This document shows, piece after piece, positions 25,301 to 34,431 of a stretch of DNA of 43,982 bases; the stretch's first letter is position 1; each line of letters begins with the position of its first letter. The notes beneath the pieces are model-generated. The model was not told the origin of the DNA, ran no database searches, and worked only from the letters and a program-made list of their open reading frames with translations. The position numbers and the translations under genes were made by a program. Source of the DNA: Sphingobium bisphenolivorans (GTDB taxonomy: Bacteria > Pseudomonadota > Alphaproteobacteria > Sphingomonadales > Sphingomonadaceae); contig NZ_ASTG01000029.1 of assembly GCF_000412635.1 (NCBI RefSeq), forward strand, positions 1 through 43,982, in the 5' to 3' direction.

Positions 25301-25903
25301 TCAGGGCAGGCGCCGGGCGGAGATGATCTTGACAGGCTGCTCCAGCATCTGCCCCTTCATCACGCCCTCGCCAGCGGTGGGTGATTTGGGTGCCGCCAAT
25401 ATGGCTTTCACGACGTCCAGACCCTCGGTAACGTGCGCGAAGACGGCAAATCCCTGATTGTCGCCAGCCGCCTCCGGATGGGCATCCATGCCTGGCATCT
25501 TACCCAGCACGATGAAGAAGTCTCCTGTGGCGCTGCCCGGTGCGTATCGCGCCATGGATAGCGCGCCATCGTCATGGGTAAGGCCGGTGGCGGTCGTCGC
25601 CTCGTGCGCGATCGGCGGCAATATCCGCTTCGGGTCATTCTGCACGCCCCCCTGCACGAAACCATAATCCGCCGTGCCGACCCCGCGATAGAAAGCGATG
25701 CCGTCCAGCCGCTTCTGATCGACATAGCGCAGGAAATTGGCGGCGGTGATCGGCGCCCTGTCGGTATGAACGGCGATGACGATCCGCCCGGCGCTGGTAT
25801 CGAGCGCGACCTGGACGTCGCTCGCAGAGGGAGCAGCGGGCGGCTGGGCCAGCACAGGGAAAGCGAACAGGGCAGCGAACAGGAGCAGGATGGATCGGAT
25901 CAT
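25301..25903 (-). CDS. Periplasmic cyclophilin-type peptidyl-prolyl isomerase
   Basis: The 200-residue product has a Sec signal peptide (MIRSILLLFAALFAFPVLAQ) and a cyclophilin domain (VQVALDTSAGRIVIAVHTDRAPITAANFLRYVDQ, FYRGVG, GFVQGGVQNDP, GALSMARYAPGSATGDFFIVLG, FAVFAHVTEGLDVVKAIL). It should catalyse cis-trans isomerisation of X-Pro bonds in the periplasm. The usual GFxIQGGD is replaced by GFVQGGVQ, a common bacterial variation. It lies 32 bases after dnaA on the same strand and ends tail to tail with the DUF4136 gene, whose terminator lies between them. Confidence 0.92.
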   Translation of the reverse strand: MIRSILLLFAALFAFPVLAQPPAAPSASDVQVALDTSAGRIVIAVHTDRAPITAANFLRYVDQKRLDGIAFYRGVGTADYGFVQGGVQNDPKRILPPIAHEATTATGLTHDDGALSMARYAPGSATGDFFIVLGKMPGMDAHPEAAGDNQGFAVFAHVTEGLDVVKAILAAPKSPTAGEGVMKGQMLEQPVKIISARRLP

Positions 25904-25935
25904 GGGCCCGAACCTAATCGACTCCTCTACGCCTG

Positions 25936-27351
25936 TCAGCCTTCAAGCTGGCGCTGAAGCGCACGAATGTCTGCGTCAATGTCGGGGTTCGTCTGGCGCA
26001 GTTCCTCGATGGTGCGAACCGCGTGGATCACCGTACTATGATCGCGTCCCCCGAAGATGCGCCCGATCTCCGGCAGGGAACGCGGTGTCATCTTCTTGGC
26101 GAGATACATCGCCACCTGACGGGGACGCGCGACGGCGCGGGCACGGCGCTTCGAGCGCATCTCCGCCGCGTCGATCTTGTAGTGCGCGGCGCAGGCCTTC
26201 TGGATCTCATCAACCGTGATGCGGCGGGCGTTCGCCCGAACCGTGTCCGCTAGCATGGACTGTGCGAACTCCAGGTCGATCGGCCTTCCGGTCAGCTGAC
26301 CATAAGCGATGAGCTTGTTGAAGGCGCCTTCCAGTTCCCGCACGTTCGACCGAATCGAACGGGCGAGGAAATCGACGACCGCATCCGGCACCGGCGGATC
26401 GCCAGCGTTCGCCCGCTTGGCTTCCAGGATAGCCAGCCGCAGATCTAGCCCGGCGGGACGGATATCAGCCACCAAGCCGCCCGCCAGTCGCGAAAGAATG
26501 CGCGGGTCGATCGAATCCAGCATCTGCGGCGCGCGATCGGCCGTGACCACGATCCGGGCGCCAGCGTCGATCAGATCGTTGATCGTATGGAGAAACTCTT
26601 CCTGCGTCGATCCCTTGCCGGCGATGAATTGGATATCGTCGATCAGCAGCAGCCGCGCCGCGCGCAGCCGGGCCTTGAACATCATGGTTTCGTTCGCGCG
26701 CATGGCGTTCACAAATTCCATCATGAACCGCTCTGCCGACATGTAGAGCACCGGGGCGGCGGGCGAGTGGCTGGAAAAATCCTGCGCGATCGCGTGCAGC
26801 AGGTGAGTCTTCCCCTGCCCCGTACCGCCATGAATGAAGAGCGGGCTGAAGCGCGGCTGGGCCTCGGCCGCCATGGCGCGCGCGGCCGAGAAGGCCAGAT
26901 GGTTGGTTTCGCCCGTCACGAACTCGCCAAAGTCGTGCCGCGGCTGGAAATTGGATGAGGGCGCGCGATCGCCGGCGCCATGCTGGTCGGCAGGAGCAGG
27001 CGCTTCCGCCGATGCGACCTCCAAAAGACGCGGACCCACTGCATTTGGAGCGCGGCGCAAACGCACCTCACGCACGCCAGCACCGGCACAGCGCCAAGCC
27101 ATGCGGAGTCGATCGCCAAACTGGCCGGAGACGAAATTCGCTGTGAAGTCGGAGGCGAACAGCAGATCGAGCGTCTGCGATTCGGGGCAGTAGTCCCCCA
27201 ACTGCGCCGCCTTCAGCCATTGATCGAACATGCGCGCGCCAATGTCCCGGCGCAGCCCGGCGCGAATGGTCGCCCAGGCGGATTCCAGGCGCGCATGTTC
27301 CTGCGTGTCGGACCCACGTAAACTTCCAGCCACTGCCGTAATATCCTTCAT
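25936..27351 (-). CDS. dnaA: Chromosomal replication initiator DnaA
   Basis: I choose the ATG at 27351 (471 residues; weak GGGGG ribosome-binding site ten bases upstream); the open frame continues for 60 codons without family support. DnaA binds origin boxes and melts oriC. Domain I is at residues 20-100 and a short variable domain II at 101-140. The AAA+ domain III has Walker A (IHGGTGQGKTH, about 174-183), Walker B (LLLIDDIQF) and the arginine-finger region SIDPRILSRLAGGLVADI. Domain IV ends with the DnaA signature GRDHSTVIHAV. It is somewhat diverged in the linker. Neighbours rpsT and mutM match other alphaproteobacteria. Confidence 0.96.
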   Translation of the reverse strand: MKDITAVAGSLRGSDTQEHARLESAWATIRAGLRRDIGARMFDQWLKAAQLGDYCPESQTLDLLFASDFTANFVSGQFGDRLRMAWRCAGAGVREVRLRRAPNAVGPRLLEVASAEAPAPADQHGAGDRAPSSNFQPRHDFGEFVTGETNHLAFSAARAMAAEAQPRFSPLFIHGGTGQGKTHLLHAIAQDFSSHSPAAPVLYMSAERFMMEFVNAMRANETMMFKARLRAARLLLIDDIQFIAGKGSTQEEFLHTINDLIDAGARIVVTADRAPQMLDSIDPRILSRLAGGLVADIRPAGLDLRLAILEAKRANAGDPPVPDAVVDFLARSIRSNVRELEGAFNKLIAYGQLTGRPIDLEFAQSMLADTVRANARRITVDEIQKACAAHYKIDAAEMRSKRRARAVARPRQVAMYLAKKMTPRSLPEIGRIFGGRDHSTVIHAVRTIEELRQTNPDIDADIRALQRQLEG

Positions 27352-27724
27352 AAACAGTCGACCCCCATCAACTGCGCCCTTGATCAAGGGCGTATCGACG
27401 CAAGATACCAATCGAAAAAGCGAGGCTTTTCCAAGGCATAGTCCGTCAAGCAACCGTCTGATAACCGCCAGGAATGTGATTCGAGCAGCGGCTTGAGGGG
27501 CAAAATAGACAGGGCTTCTTCGCCGGATCAAGGGCGCGCCGGGTCAAAAATGTGAAATAAAGCCGTTGACTCGAAAAACCCGAGGGAAACGCCACTTTTC
27601 ACAAAATACCACATGAAAACAAATACTTAAATTAGACTTCCTTGGCGAATTTCGGCCCGAATCACGCGGGAATCGCGGGAAATGCGTCGTTTTGGGAAAA
27701 TGACGGATCAGCGAAAGGAACATG
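27352..27724. other. AT-rich dnaA-rpsT intergenic region
   Basis: No gene is present. The stretch 27540-27660 is markedly AT-richer than the rest of the window. It holds three degenerate DnaA-box-like nonamers ending in CACA, at 27551-27559 (minus), 27595-27603 and 27605-27613, each with two or three mismatches to TTATNCACA. No perfect box is present. Three GANTC methylation sites of the CcrM type occur at 27478, 27568 and 27659. The region should contain the dnaA promoter. A role as an origin is not supported by the boxes alone. Confidence 0.5.
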
Positions 27725-27754
27725 AAAAAACCCGCCCCGCAAAAGCGGGGCGGG
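27725..27754 (-). terminator. Rho-independent terminator of rpsT
   Basis: On the minus strand CCCGCCCCGC pairs with GCGGGGCGGG around a TTTT loop and is followed by a run of six T. It lies 35 bases after the rpsT stop and isolates rpsT from dnaA. Confidence 0.93.
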
Positions 27755-27789
27755 CGTACATTATAACTGACGAGATAGAGTGGCTTAGC

Positions 27790-28053
27790 TTAGCCGAGCG
27801 CGGCGACGCGCTTCGTCAGACGGCCGAACTTGCGGGCCGCGGTATTCTTGTGCAGCACGCCGCGTGCGACGCCCCGTGCGAGTTCCGGCTGGACCGCCTG
27901 AAGCGCCGTGGCCGCCACCGTCTTGTCGCCAGCGGCGAGAGCGGTTTCGACCTTCTTGACCAGGGTGCGGATCCGGCTGATGCGGGCGCCGTTGATTTCG
28001 GCGCGGCGGGTGTTGCGGCGGATGCGCTTCTTGGCTTGCGGCGTATTGGCCAT
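27790..28053 (-). CDS. rpsT: 30S ribosomal protein S20
   Basis: The 87-residue product is S20, which binds 16S rRNA at the bottom of the 30S subunit. The sequence is typical: [21 protein letters not shown] at the start, a helical centre, and [20 protein letters not shown] at the C-terminus. It is rich in Lys and Arg. The ribosome-binding site is AGGACAGTAA-like just upstream of the ATG. A strong terminator follows the gene. It lies between mutM and dnaA as in many alphaproteobacteria. Confidence 0.97.
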   Translation of the reverse strand: MANTPQAKKRIRRNTRRAEINGARISRIRTLVKKVETALAAGDKTVAATALQAVQPELARGVARGVLHKNTAARKFGRLTKRVAALG

Positions 28054-28173
28054 TTACTGTCCTCGGTTCTCGTCAAATCTGCTTGAAAGAGCCCGTCGGA
28101 ATCGCCCGGCCGGCCCTGTGAAGGTGCGCCCCTTACAGGGGATCAGCGCGACCGTCAACAAGAGAGCGGCTCG

Positions 28174-28986
28174 CTACTTCTGGCATTTCGGGCAGAAAAA
28201 GGTCGATCTGCCGCTGTCCACGCGGCGGCGGATCGGCGTTCCGCAGGCGCAGGGCTCCCCCTCCCGCCCATAGACCCGCCATTGTTTGGAGAAATATCCC
28301 AACTCGCCGTCTGGCTGGGCATAGTCGCGCAGGGTCGATCCTCCCGCCGCGATCGCAGCGGTCAGCACCTCGCGAATCGCCTCCACCAGCAGGATGAGGC
28401 GCGGCCGGCTGATCCTGCCGGCCTGGCGCGTGGGAGCGATACCTGCCATGTTGAGCGCCTCGCAGACGTAGATATTACCCAGCCCCGCGACGATCCGCTG
28501 GTCGAGCAGCGCGGCCTTGATCGATGTCGCCTTGCCCTTGAGCGCACCGGCAAGATAGGCCGGGGTGAATTCCGGCCCGAGGGGTTCGGGACCCATGCGG
28601 ATGAAAGGCGCATACTCTTCCCAAGCCTCGCTGCGCACGAGATCGAGCGAGCCGAAGCGCCGCGGGTCATTCAGCGAAAGCAGGCGCCCTGCCCTGGTTT
28701 CGATCAGCAGATGATCATGCGCGCCGATCTCTGCCGGATCGATCCGCCAGCGCCCCGACATGCCGAGGTGGAAGATCAGCGTGTCGCCCCGGTCCGTTTG
28801 CACAAGCCCATATTTGGCGCGGCGGGTGAGCGCGGTCACCGTCGCACCGGTCAGCCGCTGGCGCAGGTCGGCGGGTATGGGGAAGCGCAGGTCGGCGCGG
28901 CGCGGCTCGACCCGGGTCAGTTCGGCACCCTCCAGCACGCTCCGCAGGCCGGCTACGGTGGTTTCGACTTCGGGCAATTCGGGCAT
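28174..28986 (-). CDS. mutM: Formamidopyrimidine-DNA glycosylase (MutM/Fpg)
   Basis: The 270-residue base-excision repair enzyme removes 8-oxoguanine and ring-opened purines and nicks the site. The catalytic N-terminus PELPEVE (Pro2 nucleophile, Glu3) is intact. RRAKYGLVQTDRGDTLIFHLGMSGRW carries the conserved Lys and the HLGMSG motif. The helix-two-turn-helix segment has ALLDQRIVAGLGNIYVCEALNMAGI. The C-terminal zinc finger has four Cys (CACGTPIRRRVDSGRSTFFCPKC). The length is normal. It is divergent from ubiE. Confidence 0.97.
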   Translation of the reverse strand: MPELPEVETTVAGLRSVLEGAELTRVEPRRADLRFPIPADLRQRLTGATVTALTRRAKYGLVQTDRGDTLIFHLGMSGRWRIDPAEIGAHDHLLIETRAGRLLSLNDPRRFGSLDLVRSEAWEEYAPFIRMGPEPLGPEFTPAYLAGALKGKATSIKAALLDQRIVAGLGNIYVCEALNMAGIAPTRQAGRISRPRLILLVEAIREVLTAAIAAGGSTLRDYAQPDGELGYFSKQWRVYGREGEPCACGTPIRRRVDSGRSTFFCPKCQK

Positions 28987-29159
28987 CGTCAGCGGTCCGC
29001 TTGTGGATCATCGGTTCGGCAGCAAAGGGCGCAGCAGGGGCGCTCGGCGCTATATGGGACAGCGGAAAGGAGCCGGAAAGTCCCTGCCGCTTCACCGGGA
29101 CATTTTAGCTGATCTCAGGTGTTTCCTCTCACCTTCAAAATGCTCTAGAGCGTGCCGCC

Positions 29160-29891
29160 ATGAACGAAACCGCCTCCTTCGGCTATCGCGACGTCGACGC
29201 CTCCCAGAAACAGGGGATGGTTCGCGCCGTCTTCTCCAACGTCGCTTCTAAATATGACCTGATGAACGATGCCATGTCGGCTGGCGCGCACCGGTTGTGG
29301 AAGGATCAGTTCGTCAATCGGGTGAAGCCGCGCCGTGACGAGCAGATCCTCGATATGGCGGGCGGCACCGGCGATATCGCCTTCCGGATGCACCGGCATG
29401 GCGCGCAGGTCACCGTTTCCGACATCAACCCCGAGATGCTCGCCGTGGGCGTGGAGCGGGCGCAGAAGAAGGGGCTGGAGGGCCTCATCTGGTCGGAGCA
29501 GAATGCGGAGGAGCTAAGCTTCGGCGACCGCAGTTTCGACGCCTATACAATCGCCTTCGGCATCCGCAACGTGACGCATATCGACAAGGCGCTACGCGAG
29601 GCGCACCGTGTGCTGAAATTCGGGGGACGCTTCTTCTGCCTCGAATTTTCGACCACGACCTGGCCGGGCTTTTCGGACGTCTATGACCTTTATTCACACC
29701 GGCTGGTGCCCAAGCTGGGCAAGTTGTTCGCCAATGACGAGGAAAGCTATCGCTACCTGATCGAATCGATCAGGCGCTTTCCGCCCATGCCCGAATTCGA
29801 ACGGATGATCCGGGAGGCAGGGTTCATACAGACCAAGGTTGAGCCGATCCTGGGCGGGCTGGTGGCGATCCATTCCGGGTGGAAGATTTGA
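29160..29891 (+). CDS. ubiE: UbiE/COQ5 C-methyltransferase
   Basis: The 243-residue SAM-dependent methyltransferase adds the ring C-methyl group in ubiquinone synthesis. Family motifs are complete: VFSNVASKYDLMNDAMSAGAHRLWK, the SAM-binding DMAGGTGDIAFRM, DINPEMLAVG, FDAYTIAFGIRNVTHIDKALREAHRVLKFGGRFFCLEF, and the C-terminal GFIQTKVEPILGGLVAIHSGWKI. Followed by ubiB after 59 bases, it begins the conserved ubiE-ubiB-coaBC-dut run. No strong ribosome-binding site is seen before the ATG. Confidence 0.97.
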   Translation: MNETASFGYRDVDASQKQGMVRAVFSNVASKYDLMNDAMSAGAHRLWKDQFVNRVKPRRDEQILDMAGGTGDIAFRMHRHGAQVTVSDINPEMLAVGVERAQKKGLEGLIWSEQNAEELSFGDRSFDAYTIAFGIRNVTHIDKALREAHRVLKFGGRFFCLEFSTTTWPGFSDVYDLYSHRLVPKLGKLFANDEESYRYLIESIRRFPPMPEFERMIREAGFIQTKVEPILGGLVAIHSGWKI

Positions 29892-29950
29892 TGGCAGCAG
29901 TGCAGGGCCGCGGGCAACCCATTCCGCGTGCGGGAGGGGCTTAACCAATC

Positions 29951-31492
29951 ATGCCTTCCCATATCACCCATATCTGGCGGCTCCTGAAATGGGGCCGGAC
30001 GCTGGCACGGCATGGTGCCCTGCGCGGGATCGAGCGGGATCCGCTGACCCCGACGCCGGTGCGACGACTGGTGCGGCTCGCGCGGCTTGGCGCCCGTGTG
30101 CCGCGGCAACCGCGCTATGCCGACGCTTTCCAGTCCATCGGGCCGGCGGCGATCAAGCTGGGACAAACGCTGGCGACGCGCCCCGATCTGGTGGGCGAGG
30201 AAGCGGCGAACGACCTGCTGCGGCTGCAGGACGCCCTGCCGCCCGTGCCATTCCTAACCATAAGGGCGCAGATCGAACAGAGCTTCGGGCGTCCGCTGGA
30301 GGCGATCTACAGCCGGTTTGATGAGGTGCCGGTAGGCGCAGCCTCGATCGCGCAGGTGCACCGCGCCGCCACGGCCGACGGGCGCGAGGTGGCCGTCAAG
30401 GTGATCCGCCCCGGCGTTATCGACCAGTTTAACCGCGACATTCAGACCTATGAATGGGCGGCGGCCCATGGCGAAATGCTGGGCGGCGAGGTCGCACGGT
30501 TGCGGCCCCGGCTGGTGATCGCCAACATGAAACGCTGGACCGCGCGCGAGCTCGACCTGCGGCGCGAAGCAGCATCCGCGTCAGAGCTGGGCGAAGCGAT
30601 GGAGGCCATGCCGGGCTATCGCGTGCCGATCATCGACTGGGACCGGACGACCGGCCGGGTCATGACGATGGAGTGGATCGACGGAATCAAGATTTCCGAC
30701 CGGGAAGCGCTGATCGCCGAAGGCCACGACGTCAAGGAACTGGCGGCGCGACTGGTCAACGCCTTCCTGCGCCAAGCCATTGCCGAAGGCTTCTTCCACG
30801 CAGACATGCATCAGGGCAATTTGTTCGTCACGCCCAATGGCGATATCGTAGCGATCGACTTCGGGATCATGGGCCGGATCGACCGGCGCGCCCGCACCTG
30901 GCTCGCAGAGATTCTCTACGGTCTGATCACCGGCAACTACAAGCGCGTCGCCGAAATCCATTTCGAGGCGCAATATGTGCCGGGCCACCACAATGTGGAT
31001 GAGTTCGCGACGGCCCTGCGCGCGGTGGGCGAGCCGATGCGCGGCAAGCCCGTGCGGGAGCTCTCGGTCGGCGGCATGCTGGACGGGCTGTTCGCCATCA
31101 CCCGCGATTTCGATATGCAGACCCAGCCGCACCTGCTGCTGCTGCAAAAGACGATGGTGATGGTGGAGGGGGTCGCGACTGCGCTCGATCCCGACATCAA
31201 CCTGTGGGAAACGAGCGGTCCCTATGTGAAGGAGTGGCTCCGGTCCGAGTTGGGGCCGGAGGCGAAGGCTGCGGATACGCTGATCGAAAATTGGCGCACG
31301 TTGCAGCGCCTGCCCGGACTGGTCCGGCGCATAGAGGAAGCCTTTCCCGAACGAGGCGGCGCACCGCCGCCGCCGCCGCTCAGCGAGGTTCGGCTGATCA
31401 CCGTCGGCGCAGGGTGGCGCTATGCGCTGGTGGCGCTGGTGGCGGGCGCTGTCGGCGCTGGGGCCATGGCAGCGGCGGCAACCTTCTTATAA
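29951..31492 (+). CDS. ubiB: UbiB/ABC1-family atypical kinase
   Basis: The 513-residue membrane-associated protein of the UbiB/COQ8 family is needed for ubiquinone biosynthesis; it is thought to act as an ATPase on the Q-biosynthesis complex. The N-terminal KxGQ motif is present (AIKLGQTLATRPDLVGEEAANDLLRLQD), with the A-rich loop PVGAASIAQVHRA, the ATP-binding Lys in VAVKVIRPG, and the catalytic FFHADMHQGNLFVTPNGDIVAIDFGIMG. The C-terminus has a transmembrane helix (YALVALVAGAVGAGAMAAAATFL). The last 50 residues before it contain a short Pro-rich run. It is followed by coaBC. Confidence 0.96.
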   Translation: MPSHITHIWRLLKWGRTLARHGALRGIERDPLTPTPVRRLVRLARLGARVPRQPRYADAFQSIGPAAIKLGQTLATRPDLVGEEAANDLLRLQDALPPVPFLTIRAQIEQSFGRPLEAIYSRFDEVPVGAASIAQVHRAATADGREVAVKVIRPGVIDQFNRDIQTYEWAAAHGEMLGGEVARLRPRLVIANMKRWTARELDLRREAASASELGEAMEAMPGYRVPIIDWDRTTGRVMTMEWIDGIKISDREALIAEGHDVKELAARLVNAFLRQAIAEGFFHADMHQGNLFVTPNGDIVAIDFGIMGRIDRRARTWLAEILYGLITGNYKRVAEIHFEAQYVPGHHNVDEFATALRAVGEPMRGKPVRELSVGGMLDGLFAITRDFDMQTQPHLLLLQKTMVMVEGVATALDPDINLWETSGPYVKEWLRSELGPEAKAADTLIENWRTLQRLPGLVRRIEEAFPERGGAPPPPPLSEVRLITVGAGWRYALVALVAGAVGAGAMAAAATFL

Positions 31493-31543
31493 AGCCTGCA
31501 GGCTGGACAAGTGCTCAGCGCTTGACCAAATGATCGTCTCACC

Positions 31544-32788
31544 ATGACCAAGCGCATCCTTCTTATCGTGTCGGGCGGCATTGCGGCTTATAAGTCTCTC
31601 GAGCTGGTGCGGCTGCTGCGCAAGCGCGGGCTCGCAGTGCGGGCCGTGCTGACGGAGAGTGCGGAGAAGTTCGTGACCCCGTTGTCGCTGGGCGTGCTGA
31701 CGGAGGATCATGTTTATGGCGACATGTTCGATCTGAAGGAAGAGCGCGAGATCGGGCATATTCAGCTTTCCCGCCAGGCCGATCTGGTGGTGGTGGCGCC
31801 CGCGACGGCGAACATCCTCGCCAAGATGGCGTCGGGCATTGCCGACGATCTGGCGACCACGCTGCTGCTCGCTACCGACAAGACGGTGCTGGTGGTGCCG
31901 GCGATGAACGTGCGTATGTGGCACCATGCCGCGACCCAGCGCAACATCGCGCGCCTGCATGCCGATGGCGTGCATGTGATGGAGCCGGACAGCGGCGAGA
32001 TGGCGTGCGGCGAGTTCGGCAAGGGGCGCCTTCCTGATCCGGAGGCGATCGCCGGGCGGGTGGAGGCGCTGCTCGCACGTCCGCGCGCAGATGATCCCCT
32101 GTCCGGGCAACCCGATTTCGAAGGACCCGACGCCTCCTTGGCGGGCCGCCATGTGCTGGTGACGGCAGGACCGACGCATGAGCCGATCGATCCGGTCCGC
32201 TACATCGCCAATCGGTCATCGGGGAAACAGGGCTTCGCCATTGCGGCTGCGGCGGTGCGAGCCGGCGCGCGCGTGACCCTGGTGGCGGGGCCTGTGCATC
32301 TGCCGACGCCCGCCGGTGTTGCTCGTGTCGATGTGCAGACGGCGCGCGAGATGCTGGCGGCGGTCGAGGCTGCGCTGCCCGCCGATGCGGCGATCATGGT
32401 AGCGGCGGTGGCGGACTGGCGTACCGCCGACGCCTCCGGCCAGAAGATCAAGAAGGACGGTTTGGGCAAGCCCACGCCACTCTCGCTGGTTGAAAATCCG
32501 GACATATTGGCGACGCTCGGCAAGCATGAGAAGCGCCCTGCCCTGCTGGTCGGCTTCGCCGCCGAGACGGAGAAGGTAGCCGAACATGCGCAGAGCAAGC
32601 TGACCCGCAAAGGCGCGGACTGGATCGTCGCCAATGACGTGTCCGGCGACGTGATGGGCGGCGAGCGCAACAGCGTGCACATCATTTCCTCGACCGGCAT
32701 CGAAAGCTGGGAAGACCTGCCCAAGGACGCCGTTGCCTCCCGATTGATTGAGAAGGTCGCCCATGCCCTTTCACCTCGCACCGATTGA
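31544..32788 (+). CDS. coaBC: CoaBC: phosphopantothenoylcysteine synthase/decarboxylase
   Basis: The 414-residue bifunctional enzyme makes 4'-phosphopantetheine from phosphopantothenate and cysteine on the route to coenzyme A. The N-terminal CoaC flavoprotein (about 1-185) has [25 protein letters not shown], the [10 protein letters not shown] active-site loop and the [13 protein letters not shown] substrate flap with its conserved Cys. The C-terminal CoaB domain (about 195-410) has [37 protein letters not shown], the KIKK motif and NPDIL. The last 26 bases overlap dut. The arrangement is the usual fusion. Confidence 0.97.
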   Translation: MTKRILLIVSGGIAAYKSLELVRLLRKRGLAVRAVLTESAEKFVTPLSLGVLTEDHVYGDMFDLKEEREIGHIQLSRQADLVVVAPATANILAKMASGIADDLATTLLLATDKTVLVVPAMNVRMWHHAATQRNIARLHADGVHVMEPDSGEMACGEFGKGRLPDPEAIAGRVEALLARPRADDPLSGQPDFEGPDASLAGRHVLVTAGPTHEPIDPVRYIANRSSGKQGFAIAAAAVRAGARVTLVAGPVHLPTPAGVARVDVQTAREMLAAVEAALPADAAIMVAAVADWRTADASGQKIKKDGLGKPTPLSLVENPDILATLGKHEKRPALLVGFAAETEKVAEHAQSKLTRKGADWIVANDVSGDVMGGERNSVHIISSTGIESWEDLPKDAVASRLIEKVAHALSPRTD

Positions 32789-33227
32789 AATCCGCCTGAA
32801 GCGCCTGCCCCATGGCGAAGGGCTGCCCGCACCCGCCTATGCGACGGCGCATGCGGCCGGGATGGACGTGGTGTCGGCGGAGGATGTCATCATCGTGCCG
32901 GGTGGGCGTCATGCCGTATCGACCGGCTTCGCGATGGCGATCCCGGAAGGCTATGAAGTCCAGGTGCGGCCCCGGTCGGGGCTGGCGCTCAAGCACGGGA
33001 TCAGCTTGCCTAACACGCCCGGAACCATCGACGCCGATTACCGCGGCGAGTTGAAGGTCATCCTCATCAACCTGGGCAACGAACCCTTTGTGATCGCACG
33101 GGGCGACCGGATCGCGCAGTTGGTGGCGGCACCGGTGCAGATGGCGCGCTTTGCCGAGGTTGAGGAGCTGGATGAAACGGTGAGGGGTTCGGGCGGATTC
33201 GGTTCGACGGGAGTCTCTTCCTCATGA
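32763..33227 (+). CDS. dut: dUTPase
   Basis: The 154-residue trimeric enzyme hydrolyses dUTP to dUMP and pyrophosphate, keeping uracil out of DNA and feeding dTMP synthesis. All five motifs are visible: [39 protein letters not shown] and the P-loop-like C-terminal [10 protein letters not shown]. The ATG at 32763 has a GAGAAGG ribosome-binding site six bases upstream, and the gene overlaps the end of coaBC by 26 bases. Its TGA overlaps the ATG of the ThiF-like gene. Confidence 0.97.
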   Translation: MPFHLAPIEIRLKRLPHGEGLPAPAYATAHAAGMDVVSAEDVIIVPGGRHAVSTGFAMAIPEGYEVQVRPRSGLALKHGISLPNTPGTIDADYRGELKVILINLGNEPFVIARGDRIAQLVAAPVQMARFAEVEELDETVRGSGGFGSTGVSSS

Positions 33228-33985
33228 CCGACGACCAACTGGAACGCTATGCCCGCCATATCGTGCTGAAGGAGATTGGCGGCGCCGGGCAGGCCCGGCT
33301 GCTTTCGGCTGACGTCGCCGTGATCGGCGCCGGCGGGATCGGCAGTCCGGCGATCCTCTATCTGGCGGCGGCTGGGGTCGGCACGATCCGGGTGATCGAC
33401 GATGACGCGGTGGCGCTTTCCAATTTGCAGCGACAGATACTGTTCGCTGGCGAGGATATCGGCGCCTCCAAGGCGGAACGGACGATGGCGGCGGTAGCAC
33501 GGCTCAATCCCGACGTGAAGCTCATCCCCATCAATGCGCGCATCGATGCGGACAATGCCGCATTGATGCTGCGGGAGGCCGACGTGGTGCTGGATGGATG
33601 CGACAGTTTCGCGACCCGCCTCGCCGTCGCCGACTGTGCCCAGCGGCTGCGCATTCCGCTGGTGTCTGCCGCGGTCGGATCGTTCGAGGGGCAACTCGCC
33701 ACCTATCGCGGATGGGAAGCCGATAAGCCCTGCTATCGCTGCCTGGTCGGATCGCCTGAAGACGCGCCGGAGCGCAACTGTTCCGAGACGGGCGTGATTG
33801 GCGCGCTGACCGGGGTGATGGGCAGTCTGGCCGCGCTGGAGGTGATCCGCGCGCTGGTGCCCTTTGGCGAGGACATGGCGGGGCAGCTCCTGCTCGCCGA
33901 TCTGCTCTCGATGCGGTTCCGCAAGGTCGCTGTTCCCAAGGACGCCGCCTGCATGACCTGCGCCGCGCAATTATGCGAGAACTGA
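33224..33985 (+). CDS. HesA/MoeB/ThiF-family adenylyltransferase
   Basis: The 253-residue E1-like enzyme adenylates the C-terminus of a ubiquitin-like sulfur-carrier protein (MoaD or ThiS). It has the ATP-binding [46 protein letters not shown] and the catalytic-type Cys loop [13 protein letters not shown]. Two CxxC zinc pairs are present (CYRC and CMTC). There is no rhodanese domain. It overlaps dut by four bases and the DsrE-like gene by 13, so all are translationally coupled. MoeB (molybdopterin) is the likeliest role; ThiF (thiamine) cannot be ruled out from the sequence alone. Confidence 0.9.
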   Translation: MTDDQLERYARHIVLKEIGGAGQARLLSADVAVIGAGGIGSPAILYLAAAGVGTIRVIDDDAVALSNLQRQILFAGEDIGASKAERTMAAVARLNPDVKLIPINARIDADNAALMLREADVVLDGCDSFATRLAVADCAQRLRIPLVSAAVGSFEGQLATYRGWEADKPCYRCLVGSPEDAPERNCSETGVIGALTGVMGSLAALEVIRALVPFGEDMAGQLLLADLLSMRFRKVAVPKDAACMTCAAQLCEN

Positions 33986-34338
33986 GGATCGTCGTCACCA
34001 CGGCGGAGGCGGAGCGTTTTCGCGGGGCGCTTGTGCTGGCGGCGGCGCAGGTGGCTTTGGGCGGAAGAGCGGCGATCTTTTTGCAACTCGACGCCGTGTC
34101 GCTGCTGCGCACGCCTGTCGCCGCGCCGGAGGACGAGGCGCATCGGGCGGCGGGCCTGCCGTCACTTGCGATGTTGATCGAGGAGGCTGCCGAACTGGGC
34201 GTCGCGATCATTGCATGCCAGAGCGGCCTCGCCTTGTGCGGTCTTCGGGCCGCGGCACTGCCGGCGGGCGCGGAGGTCGGCGGCCCGCTCGGCTTCCTTC
34301 AGGCCACGGATGACGAAGCGCGGCTGCTGTTCGCCTGA
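33973..34338 (+). CDS. DsrE-family protein
   Basis: The 121-residue product matches the DsrE/DsrF-like sulfur-relay fold: strand RIVVTTAE, helix FRGALVLAAAQVALG, strand AAIFLQLDAVSLL, helix LAMLIEEAAELGV, and the motif AIIACQSGLALCGL with two Cys. The first of these is at the position of the active Cys in DsrE/TusD proteins. The start overlaps the ThiF-like gene by 13 bases. This pairing of an E1-like enzyme with a DsrE-like sulfur carrier suggests sulfur trafficking, though the substrate is unknown. It ends about 90 bases before thrS. Confidence 0.78.
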   Translation: MRELRIVVTTAEAERFRGALVLAAAQVALGGRAAIFLQLDAVSLLRTPVAAPEDEAHRAAGLPSLAMLIEEAAELGVAIIACQSGLALCGLRAAALPAGAEVGGPLGFLQATDDEARLLFA

Positions 34339-34431
34339 CGGGCGGCGCTTCTATTGACAGGGCGGACGGCCCATTTATGGGGAAAGCGCGGCAATTTACG
34401 CCGCTCCATCCCAATCACAGAAAGACCTTCC

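Noticed and set aside
27352..27724. oriC
   Set aside because: The stretch is AT-rich with degenerate boxes, but it has no perfect TTATCCACA and no clear box array. Location beside dnaA does not prove an origin in this class.
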